From positions 5,001 through 69,000 of the forward strand of contig JAEWJZ010000014.1 of assembly GCA_023386315.1 (NCBI GenBank): a stretch of 64,000 nt of DNA, read 5' to 3'. The position numbers and the translations under genes are program-made. The stretch comes from Bacillota bacterium. GTDB taxonomy: Bacteria; Bacillota; Clostridia; Lachnospirales; Lachnospiraceae. Below, piece after piece: positions 47,303 to 57,500 of the stretch. The stretch's first letter is position 1. Each line of letters starts with the position of its first letter. The notes beneath the pieces are model-generated. The model was not told where the DNA came from. It ran no database searches and saw nothing but the letters and a program-made list of their open reading frames with translations.

Positions 47303-48649
47303 ATGAAAAAGCAAATCAAATTGATGGCTGTATTATCCGCTGCCGGTATTTTAACTGCTGCAGCCCCACAACTGGGATCTTTTAACACAGCCTCTACTGT
47401 CTATGCCAAGGCAACTGGCTGGGTAGAAGAAAACGGTACATGGAGATTTTATGAGGAGGGTGATTACTTCGCCACTGATTCCTGGAAGAAGTACGGAGAA
47501 GACTGGTACTACTTAAACGAGGATGGCGAAATCGCTACCAGCGAGGAAATTGATGAGTACTATGTAGATGAGAGCGGTAAAAGAGTATCTAATTACTGGA
47601 TCTCTGTTACCAATGACAGCTACTGGGACTCCCCTGATTCACCAGAAAACTACTGGCATTATTACGGAAAAGACGGAAAAGCCGTAGTTTCCAAATGGCA
47701 GAAGATTAACAACAGCTGGTACTACTTTGACGAACAGGGTCAGATGCTCACCGGCAAGGTAGAAATCGCAGGTTCTACTTATTACCTGGGTGATGAAAAC
47801 GACGGAGCACAGAAAACAGGCTGGTTTGAGCTTGACAGTGCAAAAGAAGATTCCGAGCATCCACGTGCATGGTACTATTTTGACAAAGACGGTATCATGG
47901 TAAAAGATCAGGCAGACAAAAAAATTAACGGTTCCTATTACACCTTTGTAAACGGTGAAATGCAGACCGGCTGGTACAAACTTCCTGTAACAGCAACTCC
48001 TTCAGAAGCGGCCGAAAATACTGACAACAATACTTCTGCAGCAGGCTATCAGTACTATGATGAGAGCGGTGCAAGAGTCGATGGCTGGAGAGAAATCGAA
48101 GGCATCGAAGGCATCAGCGCAGAAGGTGAACAGCACTGGTTCTTCTTTAAAAACGGTGCTCCTTACTTTGCGAAAAAGGGTATTCAATTATTCACTGTAA
48201 ACTCCCAGAAATATGGATTTAATACAAAAGGTGAAATGCAGACCGGACTTGAGGTTGTTACTCTGGAAGACGGAAATACTGCAAACTTCTATTTCGCAGA
48301 AAGCGGCGTGATCAACACTGGAAAACAGTCCATTTACGACGAGGATTTAGGCGAGAACCAGATCTGGTACTTTGTAACTTCCGGAAGTAAGAAAGGCCAG
48401 GGCTTCCACGGTATTCTTGACGATACTCTTTACGAGTACGGTTTAAGAAAAGAAGCAGATGCGGATTTAAGAGTTGCTCCATTCGCTCTTAACGGCAAGA
48501 ACTATCTGGTGAATACCAATGGTGTTCTTCAGAAAGCTTCCTCTACATCCAAGTCCACAGCAAAACCAGAGCTTGGCGCAGGCTTCAGAGATTTCAAAGA
48601 CACCAACGAAAAAGTTTATGTTGTTGATGTAAATGGTATTATTCAGTAA
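47303..48649 (+). CDS. Secreted protein with cell-wall-binding repeats
   Basis: 448 residues. Signal peptide: MKKQIK, then a hydrophobic core, with likely cleavage after about residue 35. The rest is almost entirely Trp/Tyr/Gly repeats of the choline/glucan-binding type (units like GWVEENGTWRFYEEG, WQKINNSWYYFDEQG and MQTGWYKL), at least ten degenerate copies. No catalytic domain and no LPXTG. It probably coats the wall by binding a wall polymer. AAGGAG precedes ATG 47303. Single-gene unit with its own terminator. Confidence 0.88.
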   Translation: MKKQIKLMAVLSAAGILTAAAPQLGSFNTASTVYAKATGWVEENGTWRFYEEGDYFATDSWKKYGEDWYYLNEDGEIATSEEIDEYYVDESGKRVSNYWISVTNDSYWDSPDSPENYWHYYGKDGKAVVSKWQKINNSWYYFDEQGQMLTGKVEIAGSTYYLGDENDGAQKTGWFELDSAKEDSEHPRAWYYFDKDGIMVKDQADKKINGSYYTFVNGEMQTGWYKLPVTATPSEAAENTDNNTSAAGYQYYDESGARVDGWREIEGIEGISAEGEQHWFFFKNGAPYFAKKGIQLFTVNSQKYGFNTKGEMQTGLEVVTLEDGNTANFYFAESGVINTGKQSIYDEDLGENQIWYFVTSGSKKGQGFHGILDDTLYEYGLRKEADADLRVAPFALNGKNYLVNTNGVLQKASSTSKSTAKPELGAGFRDFKDTNEKVYVVDVNGIIQ

Positions 48650-48691
48650 ATAGAACACCTTTATAAATGAAACATCCGTTCAATTGCCAAA

Positions 48692-48727
48692 AAGTCCGCA
48701 GCATATCAGCTGCGGGCTTTTATTTAT
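48692..48727 (+). terminator. Terminator after the wall-binding protein gene
   Basis: An 11-bp stem (48692-48702 with 48709-48719, one wobble), 6-nt loop, then TTTATTTATTT. Confidence 0.85.
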
Positions 48728-48810
48728 TTGAACAATTGTAATTGCTTTATCTGTGCAAAATGCCTAAATAGAAAATTTTTTATCGATTTCATTGTTTTTG
48801 CGTTATATTT

Positions 48811-48818
48811 TTGTCGAT
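48811..48818 (+). promoter_or_regulatory. Spo0A-box-like site
   Basis: TTGTCGAT, one mismatch from the Spo0A consensus TTGTCGAA, about 60 bp upstream of the zinc-ribbon coiled-coil gene. Confidence 0.35.
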
Positions 48819-48877
48819 TAAACGTTATACATATAGGAGTAGAATGTTCATACATTAATAAAAAAAGGAGGAGACCA

Positions 48878-49285
48878 ATGAGAGAACTGTCCGTGTACTA
48901 TTGTTCCAAATGCGGGTATTATGGTTATTATCAGCTGGAGAGGAATGCGGTATGCCCAAAGTGCAAGGTGGACATGCTTGCGTTGTCCATCAGCTATCAG
49001 GCTTTCATGGATTTGCCCTGTGAAGAAAGGGACGAACTGCTATCCTCCCAAATCATTGCCTCATCGTCTCCCTATGTAAAGCGCCTGCTGGTACCTCACA
49101 AAGTTAATAATAACCGGGAAATCATAGCCCGAATGGGAGACCGCATTACCGAACTGGAGATTGAAAATGAAAAGCTGAATAAAACCATTGAATGGATGCA
49201 CCAGACAATCTGGGAAATGGTACGTAAAAACAAGGGATTAAATGTAAATGACCAGGCAGAATCCCAAAAGGGGATTGATCCCTGA
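48878..49285 (+). CDS. Zinc-ribbon plus coiled-coil protein
   Basis: 135 residues. The N-terminus has a four-Cys ribbon (CSKCGYYG near 9 and CPKC near 27); the middle is helical; residues about 90-120 are a short coiled coil (ELEIENEKLNKTIEWMHQTI). No signal peptide. AGGAGG precedes ATG 48878. I do not recognise the family. A smaller convergent gene encodes a coiled coil with the same ENEKL core, and Spo0A-box-like sites flank the pair. Confidence 0.75.
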   Translation: MRELSVYYCSKCGYYGYYQLERNAVCPKCKVDMLALSISYQAFMDLPCEERDELLSSQIIASSSPYVKRLLVPHKVNNNREIIARMGDRITELEIENEKLNKTIEWMHQTIWEMVRKNKGLNVNDQAESQKGIDP

Positions 49286-49337
49286 CAGGGATATTCCGGG
49301 AGTGCCCCCCTGCACTCCTTACCCATCCCCTGTCAGG
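49281..49337. terminator. Long hairpin shared by two convergent genes
   Basis: CCTGACAGGG (49281-49290) pairs with CCCTGTCAGG (49328-49337), and GGAGTG (49299-49304) with CACTCC (49313-49318) inside. The stop codons of both convergent genes lie within the outer stem. Probable bidirectional terminator; the T-tract is short (ATTTTG on the plus strand). Confidence 0.7.
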
Positions 49338-49482
49338 CGATTTTGTCAGTACTTATGTAACGACCGATCAATCTGTTCAGCGTCTGATTCAACCTTTCAA
49401 TCACTTTATGGAGTCTCGAATTTTCTTCCATCAGCTTCTCATTCTCCATCTGTACAATCCGCAGCTTCTCAGCATCTGTCAT
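49333..49482 (-). CDS. Small coiled-coil (leucine-zipper-like) protein
   Basis: 49 residues, almost all one amphipathic helix: LRIVQMENEKLMEEN then LHKVIERLNQTLNRLI. ATG 49482 has an unusually strong AGGAGGGGG ribosome site. The ENEKL...QTL pattern matches the C-terminal coiled coil of the convergent gene product, so heterodimer formation or antagonism is possible. Two Spo0A-box-like sites lie upstream. Function unknown. Confidence 0.65.
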   Translation of the reverse strand: MTDAEKLRIVQMENEKLMEENSRLHKVIERLNQTLNRLIGRYISTDKIA

Positions 49483-49566
49483 ATAGATACCCCCTCCTTT
49501 TTCTGCTTTACCTGTAATCAATATAAGTCCTTTCCAAGTGTTTGAAAAGTAAATTTTATCGCATTA

Positions 49567-49573
49567 TTCGACA
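49567..49573 (-). promoter_or_regulatory. Spo0A box (TGTCGAA)
   Basis: The plus strand reads TTCGACA, the exact complement of TGTCGAA, 85 bp upstream of the small coiled-coil gene. Confidence 0.45.
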
Positions 49574-49644
49574 TAATTTACATTTTTTTAGTAAGTTTAA
49601 TCAATTTATGAGGGGATTTTTTAGTTAAAGTACTACATATGCCG

Positions 49645-49651
49645 TGTCGAA
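49645..49651 (+). promoter_or_regulatory. Spo0A box (TGTCGAA)
   Basis: Exact TGTCGAA. A weaker TTGTCGAC follows at 49693-49700. The 11-mer TCGACATAATT recurs at both 49568 and 49697. Confidence 0.45.
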
Positions 49652-49700
49652 AAGTATCTGATACTAAATATGCGATTTACCCAAATCTTATATTGTCGAC

Positions 49701-49718
49701 ATAATTGATATCAATTAT
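49701..49718. repeat. Perfect 18-bp palindrome
   Basis: ATAATTGAT joined to its complement ATCAATTAT with no spacer, abutting a Spo0A-box-like site. Could be a regulator site; no match recognised. Confidence 0.5.
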
Positions 49719-49821
49719 AATAGATTTTACAATAATTATTTTAATTTATCCGATTACTTTTTATTCTCGTCAGATTTTTGACAATTAATAAGACATATAT
49801 CTATTTATTACCAGCACAACC

Positions 49822-49850
49822 TCAAAAAGCCGGCTTTATATCCGGCTTTC
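49822..49850 (-). terminator. Terminator after the HTH gene
   Basis: AAAGCCGG pairs with CCGGCTTT around an AT-rich loop, followed on the minus strand by TTTTTGAGG. Confidence 0.75.
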
Positions 49851-49885
49851 ATAAAATTATTCTATTTTAGGTGAAAGTACATGAA

Positions 49886-50557
49886 TTACGAGCTTCTTAA
49901 CCGCGTCATAAGAAGAGGAAGCTGAAGCTCATCAAGCACTTCATTGATATAAAACAGTACAGGAACAGCTCCATCTGTCTTTCTTTCACCGGAAAGAAAC
50001 CAGCATACAACTGCATCATTGGGGAGAGAAGCAGATAACGCATACCCCGCTTTTTTAAGTAAAAGCTGTATTTCGTCAATTCCGAGTCCAAGAGAGATGG
50101 CAATTGCCAGAAGCGTTTCCTTTGACGGCCGTTTCTGACTCTTAATGTATTGAAACATCCGCTCGCTGACATTGGCTGCCTCGCAGATGGATTTGCCTCT
50201 TCCTCTGCCGCCATTTAGAAACTGTCTGAAATATCCGCAAAAATCATGCTCGCCGGAAAGAGAGAGTCCCGCCTTATTGGCCAGAAGCTCGGACTCATCT
50301 GCATTTAAATGAAATATTTTCGCACAGGAGGCAATCACCTGCTTCTTGGATTCTCTTGTCTGAGTGCTGTATGGGTGATTTTTCCACCAGGAAACAGCCT
50401 GTTTATTTACCCCCAGTTTCTGATATACGTCTTCCAGAAGCCTTAAGTCATTTGTCTTTTTGTAGTCTTTTGCAAGATTATTCAATGCTGCATAGAAGCT
50501 TTCCTCCAGAATGACTCCATGATCATCCAGCCACTGTTTTGTTTTTGCATAATCCAT
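49886..50557 (-). CDS. HTH (Xre-like) protein of unknown role
   Basis: 223 residues. A central helix-turn-helix of Cro/CI style lies at about residues 120-180 (ICEAANVSERMFQYIKSQKRPS, then AIAISLGLGIDEIQLLLKKAGY). The N-terminal half is helical, with another HTH-like stretch (LGVNKQAVSWWKN). No sensor domain is recognised. A G-rich ribosome site precedes ATG 50557. Monocistronic between two terminators. Confidence 0.75.
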   Translation of the reverse strand: MDYAKTKQWLDDHGVILEESFYAALNNLAKDYKKTNDLRLLEDVYQKLGVNKQAVSWWKNHPYSTQTRESKKQVIASCAKIFHLNADESELLANKAGLSLSGEHDFCGYFRQFLNGGRGRGKSICEAANVSERMFQYIKSQKRPSKETLLAIAISLGLGIDEIQLLLKKAGYALSASLPNDAVVCWFLSGERKTDGAVPVLFYINEVLDELQLPLLMTRLRSS

Positions 50558-50605
50558 TTATTTTCCCGCCTTCCTAAAAATACAGTATTCGGCTGTTATT
50601 TACGC

Positions 50606-50641
50606 CAAAAAAGCCAGCTGGTTTGTAATCACCAGCTGGCT
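50606..50641 (-). terminator. Terminator after the YiiX-like gene
   Basis: Perfect 11-bp stem AGCCAGCTGGT with its complement (50612-50641), 8-nt loop, T6 on the minus strand. Confidence 0.9.
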
Positions 50642-50742
50642 ACATTATATCGGTATTTTTTTCATTGCAGGCGGGATATCCCTAAGATGCAAAAAAACAG
50701 CATAACCTGTTAATCTGCGGGATTAACGGTTAATAATAATCT

Positions 50743-51681
50743 TCAATCTTCGTAATCAACCGTACCGATGCAGGTTAAATTAAGAGTGTTTTTCAACAGG
50801 TCCCCTGGAGAGATAAAGTATTCATACATATCCTTAAGCCGGTCCAAATAATAGACAGCATCCTCCTGATTACAGTCTGCTCCCCTGGAAAAAGTCTTAA
50901 CGAACTGGATGCAGAAACGGGTTACTTCTATAATAAGGTCATCCGGCAAATCAGGCGAAGCAGAAAATCCAGTGCCAGCCTGATTCTCACTCAGCGCATC
51001 ATATAATTCACTGATTGCTTCATCCACATTCTCATCAGTTACAGGACTGTTTTCCCCCATTGCAGAGAATATCCGGCTGTTAAAACCAGAAGGATCTTTC
51101 TGAATGATATCAATGATCTTATCAATCACAGGAAAGCCTGTTTTATCATTTAAATGGATCTCATAACTCTCTCCTGCTTCCTTATAGCAATGATAAGCAA
51201 ACTGGGAGCACATCATGGCTTCTCTGCCTTTATAAATCACTGCATCCTCCAGCTCCATTAAAATCCCCATGGAAAGCTTCACAATCTTTGTTACAAGGCC
51301 CTGAAGCCCCGTGTCACCCAGCATGTTATTGGTGATGCAATACAGGCCGATAAACGGAAGCTGGGCATGGGCGTAAGGCAGCTTCTCGCTGACATACCGG
51401 GCTGCAATGTCCATAACTGGCTGGCAGTCGTTATTTCCCGGATTTAACCGCATCACATAGGCTGTCCTGGCGGTTCTGGTTAGGATGGTATCCTCCACTG
51501 CATTGGGGGGCGTTTCCTCAATTACGGTCCCTGTCGGTTTGGAAGGCCCGCAGCTTAAAGCGGTATGGCTTACTTCAGATTTTGTGACCCACGCTATGAT
51601 CTTTGATATCTTGTCTTCGCTGGGCTCCAGTAAAAGGATATCTCCAGCTTTTAGATCACTTACCCTGACTTTTTCACTCAT
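50743..51681 (-). CDS. YiiX/YebB-like NlpC/P60 cysteine hydrolase
   Basis: 312 residues. The first about 200 match the permuted papain-like fold: GDILLLE at 13-19, His39 in SHTAL and the likely nucleophile Cys158 in MMCSQFAYHCY. Members cleave peptide or amide bonds; the natural substrates are poorly known. The C-terminal 110 residues are helical and not recognised. No signal peptide, so it acts in the cytosol or is exported unconventionally. AGGAGG precedes ATG 51681. It sits 17 bp downstream of the LytTR regulator gene, in one unit with it. Confidence 0.8.
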   Translation of the reverse strand: MSEKVRVSDLKAGDILLLEPSEDKISKIIAWVTKSEVSHTALSCGPSKPTGTVIEETPPNAVEDTILTRTARTAYVMRLNPGNNDCQPVMDIAARYVSEKLPYAHAQLPFIGLYCITNNMLGDTGLQGLVTKIVKLSMGILMELEDAVIYKGREAMMCSQFAYHCYKEAGESYEIHLNDKTGFPVIDKIIDIIQKDPSGFNSRIFSAMGENSPVTDENVDEAISELYDALSENQAGTGFSASPDLPDDLIIEVTRFCIQFVKTFSRGADCNQEDAVYYLDRLKDMYEYFISPGDLLKNTLNLTCIGTVDYED

Positions 51682-51698
51682 CGTTTCATCCTCCTGAA

Positions 51699-52430
51699 TT
51701 AATTAAAATATTGTTTCAGTTCTTTTACCTTATTCCGGCTGACCAGTATCACATCGGAAATATCCTTAAAATACATATCATAAGTATAATTAATTCGCGG
51801 CCGAAACCGGTCTGCTCTGGCGAGATTAGCCAGGTAACACTTATGAGTTCTGAAAAATGAATTCTTCTTCAGCTTTTCCTCATAAAAATTCAGTGTTTTA
51901 TTACCGCGGAATACGTGGTTCCTGGTATGTATCATACAAACTCCCTGTAATGCTTCTATATAAAATATATCAGCCGCTGGTATAAGAACAATATCTTCGT
52001 CATTAAATCCGCAGATCATGTCTAAATTATACTCATACTGACCGCTGATCTCCTGGTATACCTCCTGTCCGGCTGTGGTATTCTTTAATTTGTTCAGACA
52101 CTTAAAAAAGCGTTCTTCCGTGTAGGGTTTTAATAAATAATCCACTGCATTCAGTTCAAATGCCTTTGCCGCATAACCATTATACGCAGTTACAAAGCAG
52201 ATCTTCGTTTGTGGATGAAGGCTGCTGATCTGCTCAGCAATGTACATTCCATTAATTCCCGGCATGTCAATATCCAAAAACAACAGGTCGCAGGGGTTCT
52301 TAAGTAAATATGCCAGCCCCTCTCTGGAATCAGAAAAAGCCGCTGCCAAAGAAAATTCCTCCTTTTTCTTCAGCAATTCTGTAAGATATTCAATTGAATT
52401 TTTCTCATCATCAATGACTACAACCTGCAT
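51699..52430 (-). CDS. LytTR response regulator
   Basis: 243 residues: receiver (about 1-115; acidic IDDEK at 6-10, phospho-acceptor Asp53 in FLDIDMPG, Lys in LLKPYTEE) and LytTR DNA-binding domain (about 140-240; FFRTHKCYLANL). It is the partner of the histidine kinase directly upstream, 9 bp away. A cysteine hydrolase gene follows in the same unit, an unusual output neighbour. Confidence 0.92.
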   Translation of the reverse strand: MQVVVIDDEKNSIEYLTELLKKKEEFSLAAAFSDSREGLAYLLKNPCDLLFLDIDMPGINGMYIAEQISSLHPQTKICFVTAYNGYAAKAFELNAVDYLLKPYTEERFFKCLNKLKNTTAGQEVYQEISGQYEYNLDMICGFNDEDIVLIPAADIFYIEALQGVCMIHTRNHVFRGNKTLNFYEEKLKKNSFFRTHKCYLANLARADRFRPRINYTYDMYFKDISDVILVSRNKVKELKQYFN

Positions 52431-52439
52431 ACCTGTATA

Positions 52440-54293
52440 TTACCCCCTCTTCGGTATCTGAAAACTGATCTTTGTTCCTTTTAACCACTGGCTTTCAATG
52501 ACCAGCTCGCTTTGAAAACATATTTTCAGCCGGTAATTGATATTGCTGATTCCGACTCCTCTTTTTGAAGCATCACTCCTGCCAATATTTTCAAGAACTT
52601 CCGGTCTGATTCCCCTTCCATTATCCTCTACGCTGATTAATAGCATCTCTCCTTTATCCATAACCCCGATCCGGATATTAAGCTCACGGGAATCATATCC
52701 GTGCTTAATGCAGTTTTCCACAAGGGGCTGAAGGGTAAGGGGAAGAATCTTGTTTGTCAGAAGCTCATCAGGTGCATCAATCTCAAGCTTTAGGGCACCG
52801 TTCATTCTCACATTTTCCAGTTCCACATAAGCATTTACCAGATCCAGTTCCTCACTTAACTGATACAGGGTATAGGTTCTGTAATCAAACCGGTATTTTA
52901 CCCTCAAAAAATCAGACAGACACATAAGCATATTTTTTGCCGTCTTCGCATTCGTGTCCATAAGGTAGTAGATGTTATGAAGAATATTAAACAGGAAATG
53001 AGGGGAGATCTGGGCCTGTAAAGAGGCAATCTCCATCTCATGGGCCAGTTCTGACTGATGGAACGTATCTTCCACATTCACTGCCAGAACATATCCCTGG
53101 CTGAGAAGGAAAAAAAGCACTCCGAAATAGTAGAAATTGAAATCGCTTAAAAATTTTGCATCAATATTATGCTGGATATCCACAAGCTGCACGAAACAGG
53201 ACATCACATATACACAAAAGCCCAGTAAAACCGGTCCGGCATTGGGCTTTTTTAACTGGAACGCCCTGGCAATTTTCATAAAATAACAAAGTGCATTAAT
53301 AAACAAAATCGGTACGAATACCATATTGTCATACAAAACAGGCACGACGGGCAGAAAAATAAGAATGGCAGTATAGAAAAAATCTATAATCTTTAAAAAG
53401 CGGACCGGATGGGTCTTCCCCAGCTCCGGGTACATGCTCCAAAGAAAAAACTGAATGGATGTAATCTGGACCATAAAGGACACATACTCTATTTTCAAAA
53501 CTGCATCAATGCTGAGAAAGGATAAAATACTGACCAGACTCTCACCGTCTATAATCGATGCAGAAACCAGCACAGAGATACAAAAAATCCAAAGATATAC
53601 AGACTGTGCTTTTTTATTTAAACACCAGTTAAAAACATACAGATAGCACGCCATTCCAGCAAGAATACCAATAAACCCGATGTTTTTCATCAGATTGAGA
53701 AGGTGGAACCGGAACAGAGGCACCTGTTTTCCAAAATAGACCGGAAGTACGATTCCACCATTATTGCAGTGAAAATTGGATACCTTAAGCCTGATCACAA
53801 GATCAGCCTGATCTGCATGAAAGTAAACAAACTGAGGGACCCAGCTGGGAATTTCTCCGTTCTTGTCTGCACCGATTCTTCCGTTTTCTACAATCTTTTT
53901 ATTATTGATGGAAAGCTCGTATGCACTGGAAACATAGTTAAGCTTCATGCAGTAATCACCGGGCGATGGAACTTTTACACGGAGTTCATATACACCGATG
54001 CCGTGTTTTTCCAGCCTCTTTCCGTTAATTACTTTTCCCCGCCAGCTTCCCGGAACGTCCAGGCTGCCTGCTGTCCGGGAGACAGTATCCTCAAATGTCC
54101 CTTCATAAAACTTCCATGCACCATTTAACTGAACTGCCTTATCTTCCATATTCTTATCCGACAGATTTAAAAATCCATCGGATATGGGATAGGAAACATA
54201 TTGATTCCGGATACTTACAAGCCCTGATATCAAACATACTGACAAAATTAAAAATAACAGGGCTCTTCTGTTCTTCTTTTGTTTTTCTTTCAT
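52440..54293 (-). CDS. 7TMR-type LytS-family sensor histidine kinase
   Basis: About 617 residues: an N-terminal membrane anchor, an extracellular jelly-roll domain (about 40-185, with LNGAWKFYEGTF and DVPGSWRG), a seven-helix membrane block (about 195-400), a His-kinase dimerisation motif with the phospho-acceptor in ISPHFLFN (His near 432), and a GHKL ATPase (LQPLVENCIKHG, DNGRGI, GVGISN). The jelly-roll suggests sensing of a carbohydrate-like ligand. I place the start at ATG 54293, just before the hydrophobic anchor; ATG 54332 is possible, and neither has a strong ribosome site. Confidence 0.88.
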   Translation of the reverse strand: MKEKQKKNRRALLFLILSVCLISGLVSIRNQYVSYPISDGFLNLSDKNMEDKAVQLNGAWKFYEGTFEDTVSRTAGSLDVPGSWRGKVINGKRLEKHGIGVYELRVKVPSPGDYCMKLNYVSSAYELSINNKKIVENGRIGADKNGEIPSWVPQFVYFHADQADLVIRLKVSNFHCNNGGIVLPVYFGKQVPLFRFHLLNLMKNIGFIGILAGMACYLYVFNWCLNKKAQSVYLWIFCISVLVSASIIDGESLVSILSFLSIDAVLKIEYVSFMVQITSIQFFLWSMYPELGKTHPVRFLKIIDFFYTAILIFLPVVPVLYDNMVFVPILFINALCYFMKIARAFQLKKPNAGPVLLGFCVYVMSCFVQLVDIQHNIDAKFLSDFNFYYFGVLFFLLSQGYVLAVNVEDTFHQSELAHEMEIASLQAQISPHFLFNILHNIYYLMDTNAKTAKNMLMCLSDFLRVKYRFDYRTYTLYQLSEELDLVNAYVELENVRMNGALKLEIDAPDELLTNKILPLTLQPLVENCIKHGYDSRELNIRIGVMDKGEMLLISVEDNGRGIRPEVLENIGRSDASKRGVGISNINYRLKICFQSELVIESQWLKGTKISFQIPKRG

Positions 54294-54414
54294 TATACTC
54301 TTAAATTTTCCCCCGAACCTGTCACCCATCATGCATCAAATTCCATGTATTTTTGTTTATTTTACTATTTCTGGAAAAATATAGCAATATAAATATTTTA
54401 ACTCATCACAATAG

Positions 54415-54466
54415 AAAGGAAAGAGGGCGGACGGACAAGTTTATTGCCGAATGCTCTCTTTCCTTT
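54415..54466 (-). terminator. Terminator after the large surface-protein gene
   Basis: AAAGGAAAGAG (54415-54425) pairs with CTCTTTCCTTT (54456-54466). The 30-nt loop is long, and the minus strand continues into a weak T-tract. Confidence 0.6.
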
Positions 54467-54531
54467 TCTTATCTGAAAATCTATTATTCTGTTACAGTGC
54501 AAATGGTTAATGGAGATACTATCCTGTAATT

Positions 54532-57500
54532 TTAAGAAATACGTTCTCCATCCGGCCCTACCCGATGCCCATCCGGAGTTGTGGTGTCCTTAAGCATGGA
54601 ACCTTTTGTTTCATCTGCCGCTTCACTGAAATAATACCATTTTCCTTCAATCATATTCCAGCCGGTATACATATAGCCTTTCTTTCCGTCACTGACCGGA
54701 TTTAAATAATACTTATTACCTTTGTATTCAAACCATCCGGTTACCATATAGCCTTTTTCGTCAAAGAAGTACCAGTCGTTTGATCCCTTCCAGTCCGTAT
54801 ACACCCAGCGGTTTGTCGGACTGTTTCCATCATTTCCGGTAATCCGCCATCCATTTTCATCTGAATGCCAGCTTCCGGAATAATAATGGTCATCGTCTCC
54901 GCCTTTTGGCTTGCCTGGTTGTGTAATATCTCTGTCATCATCGTCATCGCTGTCATCTCTCGGCGGTTCTTTTACTCTGACAGTAAACTCATCTGTAAAC
55001 TCTTTCTCATTCCCATACCGGTCGGTTCCGTAATAAATAACCTTAACTGTTCGTGTTCCTGTTCTGGTAAGATTATATTCCAGATCATACTGCCCCTCTG
55101 ATAAAACTGTTTTTTTCACTGCATTTGAGGGACTGGCTTTCTGATATTCGGTTACCTCAAGCCCCTGTGTATCTAAATCCTCTCCCAGTGTATAGCTGAC
55201 TTTATCCGGTCTTTTCGTCACGTTGATCCGGATGGTGTAATACTCCTGTTCTTCCTCTTCTTCCGAAACTGTTAAATTTATCGTTACTTCCAGAGAAATT
55301 CCAGATGGATTGATAACGTTATCCGGTAGAACTACATTTCCCTCTACAGTAAAGGTCTGTTCTTCACTGATGAACGGATCATAGGAACTGGAATCCAAAT
55401 CCCAGATCACATCTGCCTGAACGTTTCCGGCATCGGTTCCCAGCGTAACTCTGGATGGGATCCCCAGGGCAGTAACTGTTTTGGCAGTTCCGTTTGTAAT
55501 TCCTTTTATGGAAGGCAGCGGATAAATTTTTTCCAGAATTTTATCAGTCAGTGACTCTGCATCCACTGTTACTTCAACTGTAATATCCAGAGATACACTG
55601 TCAGGATTAATTACTTTGGCCGGAAGAATCACGTTTCCTTCTACCTCGAAGGTCTGGGCCGTTTTCAGGTCAGGATCATAGGAGCTGGAGTCCACATCCC
55701 AGGTTACATTGGCCGGTACGGTTCCATTATCTGTCTCAAGATCTACATTTACAGGAAGACCAAGTGCAGCGGCTGTTTTTGCTGTACCGTTAGGAATTCC
55801 TGTTACAGGGGACAACGGAGAAATACTCTCCAGAACCTTATCCACCAGCACTTCTGCTTTTACAGTAACATAAACCGTTACATCCAGAGATAAACCGTCA
55901 GGATTATATACTCCTGCGGGCAGTGTCACAGTTCCTTCCACAACAAAGGTCTGCTCTGTTTTCTGATTGGGATCATAAGAGCTTGCCTCTACATCCCAGG
56001 TGACATCAGCCGGTACATTGCCTGTGTACGTAAAAAGATTTACATGCTCAGGCAGCCCAAGCGCAGAAGCTGTTTTTGCTGTACCATTGGCTATACCCGT
56101 CACAGGATCAGAGGGAGTGATTGATATGACAGGATTTTCTGTTGCTGTAAAGATTATGGTATAAGTTTCAGTGGAATCTGCAATTCCATCATTGGCTTTC
56201 AATACCAAAGTATGCGTACCTGTGGTGGTCGGCTTATAGGAAAAGTCATTGTCTGCTGTCATTTCAGGTCCATCATCAATCTTTACCTTGTAGGTAAGAG
56301 GATCGCCGTCTGAATCCTGAAAAATATTCTTTAAGGTGATATTAATTGATGTATTGACTGGTTGTTCACATGTTAACGTATCTCCTACTCCGCTCTTTCT
56401 TTCAGGAGCAGTATTTGGCGCTTTCACATTGAGAGTTACGGTGTAGATATCAGTTGAATCACTAATTCCGTCATTGGCCTTAAATACCAGCGTATACGTT
56501 CCAACTGCTATCGGCGTAAAGGTATAGCTCTCGTCAGCTGCCATTTCGGCTTCCTCATTTACTTTTACTTTATAGCTGAGAGCATCCTTGTTCTCATCTT
56601 CAAATATTGTACTTAAATCAAGCGAATAAGTGTTAAAGACCTGGATATTTCCGGACTGAACAGCTCCTGCTCCGCTTTTCCTCACCGGGATCGAATTAAC
56701 AGCTGAAAGGGTTACTGTATAGGTATCAGTGGAGTCCGCTTTTCCATCATTAGCTCTAAATACCAGTGTATACGTTCCTACAGCAGCGGGGGTATAGGAA
56801 TAGCTCTCATCCGCGGCCACTTCCATTCCTCCGTTAATTTTTACCTTATAGGTTAAATTATCACTGTCAATATCCTCAAATATTGTATTCAGGTTAGTTG
56901 AGTATGCTTTTTTAACTGGTACACTGTCTGTTACGCTGGCATCCACACCGGTTTTTCTTGTGGGCGGCGTATTGGCTGCTTTCACATTCAGGGTCACGGT
57001 ATAGGTATCTTCTGAATCTGCAATTCCGTCATTTGCTTTAAATACCAGCGTTAACGTTCCAATAACATTTGGAGTGAAGGTAGGTTTATCACTAACCGCC
57101 TCCTCTGGCTGGTCATTCATTTTTACTTTATAATTTAAAGAATCCTCATCCGTATCTTCAAATATTGTACTTAAATCAATGGTATATCCAGTATTCACTG
57201 TTATATCTTCTGATTTAGATGCTCCCACCCCACTCTTTCTGACTGGTGCTGTATTAACTGCAGTCAGTGTTACTGTATAGGTGTCTGTTGAGTCAATAGT
57301 TCCGTCACTGGCGGTAAACACAAGGGTGTATGTGCCCGTAGCAGGAGGCATAAATGAATAATTTTTTGTTGCTGTCACTTGAGAGTCCGTATTAATTTTG
57401 ACTTTATAGGTCATGGAATCTGTATCCGGGTCCTCAAATATTGTACCCAGGTCTATGGAAAATGCATTTTTAACTGGTAAGCTGGCTGATACAGTTGTTC

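Larger units (their letters stand above)
49483..49885. other. AT-rich regulatory region (about 400 bases)
   Basis: No gene seen. It holds Spo0A-box-like heptamers at 49567-49573 and 49645-49651, a weaker one at 49693-49700, a 13-bp palindrome AGTATC-t-GATACT (49653-49665), an 18-bp palindrome at 49701-49718, and the terminator of the HTH gene at 49822-49850. Confidence 0.55.
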
